Positions 9,501 to 17,211 of a DNA stretch of 37,291 nucleotides are shown piece by piece. Location of the stretch: positions 1 through 37,291 of the forward strand of contig JAFBAF010000081.1 in assembly GCA_019247895.1 (NCBI GenBank), in the 5' to 3' direction. A model generated the notes under the pieces. It was not told where the DNA came from. It did not search any database and saw nothing but the letters and a program-made list of their open reading frames with translations. The position numbers and the translations under genes are program-made. The stretch is from Parafilimonas sp. GTDB lineage: Bacteria; Bacteroidota; Bacteroidia; Chitinophagales; Chitinophagaceae. The number at the start of each line of letters is the position of its first letter. Position 1 is the stretch's first letter.

Positions 9501-10172
9501 TTAACATTCCAACGCCTTATTTAAAAAAAGAACTAAAGGATGCAACGCTTCAAATGCTTTTACAATTGTTGCTACAGATTTTTTATCAGTCAACTGGTTA
9601 TCAGTTAATGGCATTGCACCAACAAAACTTTTCAGCTTTAAATAATCAATCGCAGGATTGTTTTCGTCATATCCTTTCGGCGGCCGGCTCAAACTTACTT
9701 CGTCATTCATTCTTAATCCTTCTGAATAAACTGCTTTAAACTTTTTATTGTTGATGATCTTTTTAAACTCATCAAAATTATAATCAACTTCCTGCCTTAA
9801 TTTTTTTAAGGCGTCTGCATCGGGATTATACATTCCACCACCAACAAAACTTTCGCCGGGAGAAATGTGCAGGTAATAACCCGCCGTCATACTCTTCTTT
9901 CCATTCGCATTTAAGTAAGCGCCCATATTTGTTTTGTAAGGCGATTTATCTTTTGCAAAACGTACATCACGATTAATTCTGAATAAACAGTCTTTTGCAA
10001 TTACAGATGATATGGTTGTATCAGTTTTTGAGAATTGATCAATCACCTGTTGGAAGAATAATGCAAAATCTTCTTTTGCCGAATTATACTTTTTTCGGTT
10101 TGCATCAAACCATTCTTTGTTATTATTTTTCTTTAACTGCTTTAGAAATTGCAGTGTTGAAGTTTGAAGCAT
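9501..10172 (-). CDS. DUF2461 (TIGR02453-type) domain protein
   Basis: FLKQLKKNNNKEWFDANRKKYNSAKEDF, DCLFRINRDVRFAKDKSPYKTNMGAYL, GYYLHISPGESFVGGGMY, LSRPPKGYDENNPAIDYLKLKSF. Confidence 0.9.
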   Translation of the reverse strand: MLQTSTLQFLKQLKKNNNKEWFDANRKKYNSAKEDFALFFQQVIDQFSKTDTTISSVIAKDCLFRINRDVRFAKDKSPYKTNMGAYLNANGKKSMTAGYYLHISPGESFVGGGMYNPDADALKKLRQEVDYNFDEFKKIINNKKFKAVYSEGLRMNDEVSLSRPPKGYDENNPAIDYLKLKSFVGAMPLTDNQLTDKKSVATIVKAFEALHPLVLFLNKALEC

Positions 10173-10193
10173 ATAAGTTCTAAACCTTGGGAT

Positions 10194-11105
10194 TTATGAA
10201 ATTGGGGTGGTAAGATTTCTGAAAACATCTTCCAGGTTATTGCCTTCAGTTTGCAAAGACACGATATCTAATTTTTCAGAAACGGCAAGCTCAAGCAATT
10301 GCCTGCGCAATTCATTTACATCTTCAGTTGTAATTCTGAAAGCATGATCACTTATTTTTTCACTGCTTATAGCTGCCGGCAGGCCGCTTAGCTTTTGCCC
10401 ATCTACTGCTGTTGAAAAAGTGACAGCAACACTGTTTGATTTCGTATTCATTTTTAACTGTTCTACATTACTGTCCGCAACCAGTATGCCTTTATTTATA
10501 ATTATCACCCTGTTACAAATTGCCTGCACTTCCTGCAAAATATGCGATGAAAAAAGAACCGTTTTATTTTTTCCCTGTTCTTTAATCACGTTGCGTATTT
10601 CAATGATCTGGTTTGGATCAAGACCGGTGGTTGGCTCATCTAAAATTAAAACTTCAGGTTCATGCAACAATGCCGCAGCTAAGCCAACACGTTGTTTATA
10701 ACCTTTCGATAATTGCCCAACTTTCTTTTTACTTTCAACCGTTAAGCCAGTAAGTTCAATAACATTGTTAATTTTTGCCTTGGCATTTTTTACTTGATGT
10801 ATGCCCGCAATAAATTTCAAGTATTCCTTCACATACATATCATAATACAAAGGATTGGATTCAGGTAAATAACCAATTTTCTGCTTCACTTGCAGGGCGT
10901 TTTTCTCAACAGAAATGCCGCAAACTTTTGCCTCGCCTGCATCTGGCTGAAGATACCCTGTGATCATTTTCATCGTTGTGCTTTTACCTGCACCGTTCGG
11001 ACCAAGAAAACCAACGATCTCACCTTTATTTACTGAGAAAGAAACATTATTTACTGCTTTCTGTTCGCCGTATTGTTTTAAAAGATTGTTTACTTCTATT
11101 GACAT
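10194..11105 (-). CDS. gldA: Gliding-motility-type ABC transporter ATP-binding protein GldA
   Basis: Start at 11105 (MSIEVNNLLKQYGEQKAVNNVSF); Walker A GPNGAGKST, Q-loop region GYLPESNPLYYDMYV, signature LSKGYKQRVGLAAALLH, Walker B VLILDEPTTGLDPNQ. The gldF/gldG partners are not in the window. Confidence 0.85.
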   Translation of the reverse strand: MSIEVNNLLKQYGEQKAVNNVSFSVNKGEIVGFLGPNGAGKSTTMKMITGYLQPDAGEAKVCGISVEKNALQVKQKIGYLPESNPLYYDMYVKEYLKFIAGIHQVKNAKAKINNVIELTGLTVESKKKVGQLSKGYKQRVGLAAALLHEPEVLILDEPTTGLDPNQIIEIRNVIKEQGKNKTVLFSSHILQEVQAICNRVIIINKGILVADSNVEQLKMNTKSNSVAVTFSTAVDGQKLSGLPAAISSEKISDHAFRITTEDVNELRRQLLELAVSEKLDIVSLQTEGNNLEDVFRNLTTPIS

Positions 11106-11228
11106 GGTAAGATTCAAACAAAGATAAAGTTTGAGCATTTGTATTAAAAAAATACCTCGTTAAGAAAAAACTTTTTATTGGCTGCATGAACAGATGTTTA
11201 ATAAATTTATGCTTCATAATTGTAAGCC

Positions 11229-13169
11229 ATGTCATATCCGTTTCAAATAAAATCTTTAGAAGAGTACAAAGAAAAGTATAAGCAAAGTATTGAACAGCCG
11301 GAACAATTTTGGGCTGATGTTGCAAACAACTTTTTATGGCGAAAGAAATGGGATAAAGTTGTAGAATGGAATTTTACTGAACCAAAAGTTGAATGGTTTA
11401 AAGGTGCAAAATTGAACATAACAGAGAATTGTATTGATCGTCATTTAGCAACAAGAGGCGAAGATGCAGCAATAATTTGGGAACCGAATAACCCTGAAGA
11501 AAGAACGAGAGTTGTTACTTATAATCGTTTGCATAAACGCGTTTGCCAGGTGGCGCAAATGCTTAAAAATAACGGCGTAAAAAAAGGAGATAGGGTTTGT
11601 ATTTATATGGGTATGGTTCCTGAGCTGGCTTATGCAGTATTAGGTTGTGCAAGAATTGGTGCTATACATTCTGTGATCTTCGGGGGCTTTAGTGCGCAAA
11701 GTATTGCGGATAGATTAGAAGATGCAAAAGCAGAATTTATTATTACATGTGATGGTGCTTTTCGTGGTGAAAAAATTATTCCTTTAAAAGATGTGATAGA
11801 CAATGCATTGATTGGAAATAAAACAGTAAAGAAAGTTATTGTTTATACGCGGACAAGAACGCCGGTATCAATGATTAAAGGACGAGATATTTGGTGGGAA
11901 GATGAAATGCAGTATGCAGAAGAGCAAGTTGAAAAAGATGGTAAAATTATTTTTGATGCCGAAGAAATGGACGCAGAAGATCCGTTGTTTATTTTATATA
12001 CTTCCGGTTCAACAGGCAAGCCAAAAGGTGTTGTGCATAGCTGCGCCGGGTACATGATCTATACTGCTTACACATTTGTGAACGTATTTCAATATCAGCC
12101 TAAGCAAATATTTTTCTGTACAGCAGATATTGGCTGGATAACCGGTCATAGTTATATTGTTTACGGTCCACTTGCTGCAGGCGCAACATCGTTGCTGTTT
12201 GAAGGAATTCCCACTTATCCATCATGCAGCCGTTTTTTTGATATTGTAGATAAATACAAAGTGAATATTTTATACACTGCACCAACTGCAATAAGAAGTT
12301 TAATGGGTTTCGGTGATGCACCTTATAAAAACAATGGTTTGTCATCGTTGAAAGTTTTGGGAACAGTTGGAGAACCCATCAATGAAGAAGCATGGCATTG
12401 GTATGATGAAAACATTGGTAAGAAAAAATGCCCGATCGTTGATACATGGTGGCAAACAGAAACGGGCGGAGTTTTAATTTCAAATCTTGCAGGTATTACA
12501 CCGGCAAAACCAAGCTGGGCAACACTTCCAATGCCTGGTGTGCAGCCGTTATTGGTTGATGAAAATGGTAAAGAAGTTACAGAAATGGATGAGCATGGTT
12601 TGTTAAAAGGAAATCTTTGTATGAAATTTCCGTGGCCATCCATTTTAAGAACAACTTATGGTGATCATGAACGTTGCCGAACCAATTATTTTGCAACTTA
12701 TCCTGATTTATATTTTACAGGTGATGGTGCACTGAAAGATAAAGATGGTAACTATAGAATTACCGGCCGTGTTGATGATGTATTGAATGTAAGCGGACAT
12801 AGAATTGGAACTGCAGAAGTTGAAAATGCAATTAACATGCACACAGGCGTAGTTGAAAGCGCAGTTGTTGGTTACCCGCATGAAATAAAAGGCCAGGGCA
12901 TTTATGCTTATGTTATTTATAATGATAAACACCATGCCGATGAAGATGCAACAAGAAAAGATATTGTGCAAACAGTAAGCAGAATCATCGGGCCAATTGC
13001 AAAACCTGATAAAATTCAATTTGTAAGTGGCCTGCCTAAAACACGCAGCGGAAAAATTATGCGCAGAATTTTAAGAAAGATCGCCGAAGGAGAAACGCAA
13101 AATTTAGGTGATACAACAACGCTGCTTGATCCTAATGTTGTTGAAGAAATTAAAAATGGCAAAGTGTAA
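11229..13169 (+). CDS. acs: Acetate--CoA ligase (acetyl-CoA synthetase)
   Basis: 646 aa; LYTSGSTGKPKGVVHS, DTWWQTETGG, YFTGDGALKDKDGNYRITGRVDDVLNVSGHRIGTAEVE, LPKTRSGKIMRRILRKIA. Confidence 0.96.
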   Translation: MSYPFQIKSLEEYKEKYKQSIEQPEQFWADVANNFLWRKKWDKVVEWNFTEPKVEWFKGAKLNITENCIDRHLATRGEDAAIIWEPNNPEERTRVVTYNRLHKRVCQVAQMLKNNGVKKGDRVCIYMGMVPELAYAVLGCARIGAIHSVIFGGFSAQSIADRLEDAKAEFIITCDGAFRGEKIIPLKDVIDNALIGNKTVKKVIVYTRTRTPVSMIKGRDIWWEDEMQYAEEQVEKDGKIIFDAEEMDAEDPLFILYTSGSTGKPKGVVHSCAGYMIYTAYTFVNVFQYQPKQIFFCTADIGWITGHSYIVYGPLAAGATSLLFEGIPTYPSCSRFFDIVDKYKVNILYTAPTAIRSLMGFGDAPYKNNGLSSLKVLGTVGEPINEEAWHWYDENIGKKKCPIVDTWWQTETGGVLISNLAGITPAKPSWATLPMPGVQPLLVDENGKEVTEMDEHGLLKGNLCMKFPWPSILRTTYGDHERCRTNYFATYPDLYFTGDGALKDKDGNYRITGRVDDVLNVSGHRIGTAEVENAINMHTGVVESAVVGYPHEIKGQGIYAYVIYNDKHHADEDATRKDIVQTVSRIIGPIAKPDKIQFVSGLPKTRSGKIMRRILRKIAEGETQNLGDTTTLLDPNVVEEIKNGKV

Positions 13170-13234
13170 TTGTTAAGTAAACTTTAAACGCTGCTTCTTT
13201 ACATTTTAATTGAGTTTAGGTAAACTGTTGTTAA

Positions 13235-13354
13235 CGAAACTGTACATTTTGTTTTAGTTCATTAGAGTGTGCAATTTCTGTTTCTTCTTATGCTCAAATT
13301 AATAAAGGCAGTGTTTTAATTGGCGGCTTTTATCGGCTTGCGTTTCCTTATTAA
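13235..13354 (+). pseudogene. Fragment of an outer-membrane/secreted protein gene (signal-peptide end plus the first mature residues)
   Basis: Open frame without an ATG ends in CAISVSSYAQINKGSVLIGGFYRLAFPY*, resembling the signal-peptide/mature junction (..YAQINKGSVLIGG..) of Bacteroidota beta-barrel proteins. It starts after an in-frame TAA and stops at TAA 13352-13354. Confidence 0.4.
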
Positions 13355-13365
13355 TAAATGATTTT

Positions 13366-13411
13366 AAAAAATAAAAACCCAAGCTTACTTATTGATGGGG
13401 TTTTATTTTTT
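13366..13411. terminator. Bidirectional intrinsic terminator between acs (+) and the receiver protein gene (-)
   Basis: AAAAAATAAAAACCC (13366-13380), 16-nt loop, GGGGTTTTATTTTTT (13397-13411): near-perfect inverted repeat with T-tracts on both strands. Confidence 0.7.
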
Positions 13412-13423
13412 GCAGATATATTT

Positions 13424-14323
13424 TTAAACTACTATTTTCTTTTCGTGGCTCCACTTAACAAATAACTGCGCCAATTCATCGATCACTATTGGCTTGCAGA
13501 TGTAATCGTCCATACCGGCTTCAAGACATTTGTCTTTATCACCAGACATTGCACTTGCTGTAACCGCAATAATTGTTGGTTGTATATCTAAACATAATCT
13601 TATCATTTTGGTTGCTTCAAAGCCGTCCATTTCAGGCATCAAAACATCCATCAATATCACATCATAATTTCTTTCGCTAACCATTTCCAATGCTTCTTTG
13701 CCATTAGAAGCTATATCTGCAGTATAGCCAAGTTTTGAAAGCCATTTTTTAGCCAATTGCTGATTAATTGCATCATCTTCTGCAACCAATATGCTTAGCG
13801 GATATTTTTTGCAAAATGCTGCGGTTATTTCTGCCTTTTCCAATTTGTCAGAATTTGTTTTTGTTTCATTTAATTTATTCGCGGCTTCAGCTTCTGTATT
13901 AAAACTGCCATGCGCACTTTCTAATAACTTTTTACTGCGGCTTATAATTACTGCGTTTGCTTTTGCCTGCTCTGCATTTAAGTTGGTATCCTTTAAAACA
14001 TTGGCCATACCAATTATACCATTTACGCAATTGTGTATTTCATAGCTCATTTTTGCAATAAGCATTTCATTATTTTCTTTATCAAGTATATGTTCCTGAA
14101 CAAGGTTTTTATTTAACTGTTCTGCATTTGCAAATAATTCCTGCAGTTCGTTTTTCTTAGCTTCTGCTTCACTTAACTCGTGTTTTAACTTTTTTATGCG
14201 TTGCGAATAAAATATTACAATAGCTGCAATTATTACGCAAAACACAATTATATCAATCAATATCCCGGGAATAAATACCGAGAAGAAATTAAAGTTGCCT
14301 AATACATAGTAACACTTCGTCAT
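13424..14323 (-). CDS. Membrane-anchored, degenerate histidine-kinase-like protein with C-terminal receiver (REC) domain
   Basis: N-terminal TM (FFSVFIPGILIDIIVFCVIIAAIVIF), coiled coil, DHp-like KMSYEIHNCVNGIIGMANVL, no HATPase region, then REC: LSILVAEDDAINQQL...YDVILMDVLMPEMDGFEATKMIR...IIAVTASAM...MDDYICKPI. Confidence 0.85.
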   Translation of the reverse strand: MTKCYYVLGNFNFFSVFIPGILIDIIVFCVIIAAIVIFYSQRIKKLKHELSEAEAKKNELQELFANAEQLNKNLVQEHILDKENNEMLIAKMSYEIHNCVNGIIGMANVLKDTNLNAEQAKANAVIISRSKKLLESAHGSFNTEAEAANKLNETKTNSDKLEKAEITAAFCKKYPLSILVAEDDAINQQLAKKWLSKLGYTADIASNGKEALEMVSERNYDVILMDVLMPEMDGFEATKMIRLCLDIQPTIIAVTASAMSGDKDKCLEAGMDDYICKPIVIDELAQLFVKWSHEKKIVV

Positions 14324-14345
14324 AAATTAAATTTAGCTTTCATAA

Positions 14346-14945
14346 TTACCCTGTTTGTGATATCGCAAACAAAACAGGTTTTGTTTTCTTAGCTGCCTCT
14401 TTGCTTGTGCTTACAATCATCATTTCAGCTGCCGAAAGTTTATCCATTAGTGATATTTCTTTTAAATGAGGATTCCATTCAAATATTAATTTGTCTAAAG
14501 GACGCCAAAAAATCACCCAGCTAAATACGTCTACACTGGTTAATAAAATTGACTCAAACGCACTTGTAGGAGTAATCAGCAGCGGAATAATTCCATGACA
14601 AAAAATAAGCACCAGAAAACTTACTGCCAATAAGCTGAAACTTTTGCGCTTATACCTGTAAAACTCGTCTTCTTTAATTTTTTTCTGTTCTGCAAAATGC
14701 CTTCTTATCGCATACATTAAAGGCTCAGCATACTGCCTGTCAATATCTTTAGAGCATTTTAATTTGTAAAAAACTACGCTATAACGTTTTACAGTTGCCG
14801 CTGACTTTAAAATATATTGTTCAAATTGATGGCTCAATTGCCTTTTGTACAAAGGCGCGGGGTCGTGCACATTAAAATAAGTATTTATCACCTGCAGATC
14901 AACCGAAACAAAAATGCTCACTTTTGAGGGCACCTCTTTTTTCAT
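14346..14945 (-). CDS. Conserved-looking hypothetical protein with two predicted TM segments
   Basis: 199 aa; soluble N-half (FNVHDPAPLYKRQLSHQFEQYI), hydrophobic SFSLLAVSFLVLIFCHGIIPLLI, then LLTSVDVFSWVIFWRPLDKLIFEWNPH. 22 bp upstream of the receiver gene on the same strand. Confidence 0.8.
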   Translation of the reverse strand: MKKEVPSKVSIFVSVDLQVINTYFNVHDPAPLYKRQLSHQFEQYILKSAATVKRYSVVFYKLKCSKDIDRQYAEPLMYAIRRHFAEQKKIKEDEFYRYKRKSFSLLAVSFLVLIFCHGIIPLLITPTSAFESILLTSVDVFSWVIFWRPLDKLIFEWNPHLKEISLMDKLSAAEMMIVSTSKEAAKKTKPVLFAISQTG

Positions 14946-15312
14946 GAGTTCAGGTTTTTAGGATGATCAGATGCGGCGCTGCTACTTAAATTAATCAATT
15001 CAAGTAACCCTGAATTACGAAAAAAAGGAATTAAGAAAGCTAAGCAGATAATGATTTGCTTGCAGCCTGGTGTAGAATTTTTAAAGACTTCTAATGACTT
15101 TATTAGAAATAAAGTACGCATTGAAACGGTTTTTCGATCAGATAATGGATTATTGCAGTAACGAAATTAATAACCTATTATTTTACAGAGCACAGTTTTT
15201 TTTAAAAGTTCCCCCGTAAAAAGAGAATCTATCTTCAAAATCCAACGCTTATAAAATTTAATGGGAAGGGGAAATTATACGAACAATACGATTATCTTTC
15301 ATTCATATAAAT

Positions 15313-15340
15313 AAAAAAGGAGCGCATTGAAATGCACTCC
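15313..15340 (-). terminator. Intrinsic terminator downstream of the T9SS cargo gene
   Basis: Minus-strand RNA: GGAGUGCAUU-UC-AAUGCGCUCC followed by UUUUUUA; 10-bp stem with one U-G wobble. Confidence 0.85.
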
Positions 15341-15369
15341 GTGTATGTAATTAAACATATGCAAAATCG

Positions 15370-17070
15370 TTAATTCAGAACAGAAACTTTGCGGGTAACT
15401 ACTGTTTTACCATCTGTTAATTCAACAACATAATTTCCGTTAGGAGCCTGTATTGAAATGTTGGTTGTAGTATTATTGTTTGCTTTACCAATAAAGTAAA
15501 TCCTGCCTGTATTTAAGTCTGAAATTTTTACATTAACCACGCTTGCAGCAAATCCGCTTAATGCGATGTTGAAAGCACCTTTGTTTGGATTAGGGCTAAG
15601 TTTTACGTCAGCAACCGCAACGTTTTCAGAAACTTCATCATTTTTATCAGCAACAAAGCCAGAACAATTTGATCCAAAAGCGCCTTTATTATAAACTGTT
15701 GTATCAGGTCTGAAATTAACCCATGATTCATGGGTCCAATCTTGCGCCTTATTGGAAGGTAACGCACCTACAAAACTCACTTTCTGGAAGAAAGAATTTG
15801 ATAAACCAGCATGAGCAAAACTTGCACCTGATATTGCAGGAGAACCAGATTTGGGCCTGAGATTCGGATTATTTAAATTATAAGGATTAGTAAGTTGAAC
15901 ACCTGAATTATTTTGATAAAACCTATTCGCTGCATGATTACGGATCAAATCAACCACAGATGCATTATCTGATGGAGAAACGGTTCTTACATAATTACTG
16001 TCATCACCCTGAACGGCAATTATGTTGTTTGCAAGTAAGGTGTCAGTTACTACATTTCCCTGCGTGAGAGTGCCATCAATTAAAACGCCTGTAGGATAAC
16101 CCATTAAAACAGAATTGAATACTTTCAAGTCACTATTTCTGCGAATATGAGCACCTGCTATATATAAAGAGTTTTGAGTGGTATCACCGCCTGCATCAAT
16201 AGTTATGTTACTAAAAATTGCTTTTGTTTGAGGCAAATTAGTTGAACCATTTGCATCGTTATCACTCTCAAAACCCTTGGAGCCGGAAATGTCTGCAACT
16301 TTGGGATCGCGCAAACCAACACCAAACTGTACTTTACCGCTATACCCGTTATCCGTATCAAAATCATCATCAATACCTCTATAAGCGATTAAATATTTCG
16401 CATTAACATTACCGCCAAACCATTCATAAGAATCATCGTTTGAGTAACTAACCTGGACATGATCAACTGTAGTGCCGCTTCCAACGCCTCCAAAAGTGAT
16501 TCCATTGATTTCATTGTTCGGGCTTAAAGCAACGCCTGCATATTCAACACGCACATATTCCAACGTACCTGAATTATCATTGTTATCCGGACAATCGCCA
16601 CCGCCACAGTTAGGATTTAAGCCACCGCCGAATCTTGTTTCAGGAACGGGCACAATACCTTCAATATGTGCAGTATCCCCGGGCGGATTAATTGCAGCGT
16701 AACCTAAAAGAATTAAACCACCCCAATCGCCTCTTGCTCTTTTAGCAGGAGCTAAGCCTGACGTAAAAACAATAGGGCGGCAAGGTGTGCCAACAGCCTG
16801 AATTTTTGCGCCGCGTGTAATAATCAAAGAACCTTTGTTTGAGCTTGATGCATCATTACCATAAATAACTGTACCCGGCTGAATGGTTAATGTTGCATTG
16901 TTTGTAACATAAATAAGACCTGTAAGAACATAAATCTTATTGCTTGTCCATGTTGTGTTTGTAGTGATGTTAGTACTAACATACACTTTGGGAAGAGCCA
17001 TTGCTGAAGCTCCAATAAATGCTGCAAATACAAACAGCATTGCTTTTCTAAGTAAATTTTTGTTTTGCAT
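15370..17070 (-). CDS. Secreted beta-strand repeat protein with C-terminal T9SS type A sorting domain
   Basis: Start at 17070 (MQNKNLLRKAMLFVFAAFIGASAMA, signal peptide); NATLTIQPGTVIYGNDASSSNKGSLIITRGAKIQAVGTPCRPIVFTSG; tail VKLSPNPNKGAFNIALSG...GNYVVELTDGKTVVTRKVSVLN. Confidence 0.87.
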   Translation of the reverse strand: MQNKNLLRKAMLFVFAAFIGASAMALPKVYVSTNITTNTTWTSNKIYVLTGLIYVTNNATLTIQPGTVIYGNDASSSNKGSLIITRGAKIQAVGTPCRPIVFTSGLAPAKRARGDWGGLILLGYAAINPPGDTAHIEGIVPVPETRFGGGLNPNCGGGDCPDNNDNSGTLEYVRVEYAGVALSPNNEINGITFGGVGSGTTVDHVQVSYSNDDSYEWFGGNVNAKYLIAYRGIDDDFDTDNGYSGKVQFGVGLRDPKVADISGSKGFESDNDANGSTNLPQTKAIFSNITIDAGGDTTQNSLYIAGAHIRRNSDLKVFNSVLMGYPTGVLIDGTLTQGNVVTDTLLANNIIAVQGDDSNYVRTVSPSDNASVVDLIRNHAANRFYQNNSGVQLTNPYNLNNPNLRPKSGSPAISGASFAHAGLSNSFFQKVSFVGALPSNKAQDWTHESWVNFRPDTTVYNKGAFGSNCSGFVADKNDEVSENVAVADVKLSPNPNKGAFNIALSGFAASVVNVKISDLNTGRIYFIGKANNNTTTNISIQAPNGNYVVELTDGKTVVTRKVSVLN

Positions 17071-17211
17071 AAACGAAATAATTTTTGCCAAATGTGCGCC
17101 GGTACTTGCAGAAAAAAGGAAAGTTTAGGTTATGGAATTTTAATCAAATTGTTACTTCTGCATTACCTGCACTTAACAATTAAGTAATAATTTATTAATG
17201 CTGATTGGGCT

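Noticed and set aside
12323-13019. Minus-strand ORFs of 103-106 aa inside acs
   Set aside because: Antisense shadows of a strongly supported coding frame.
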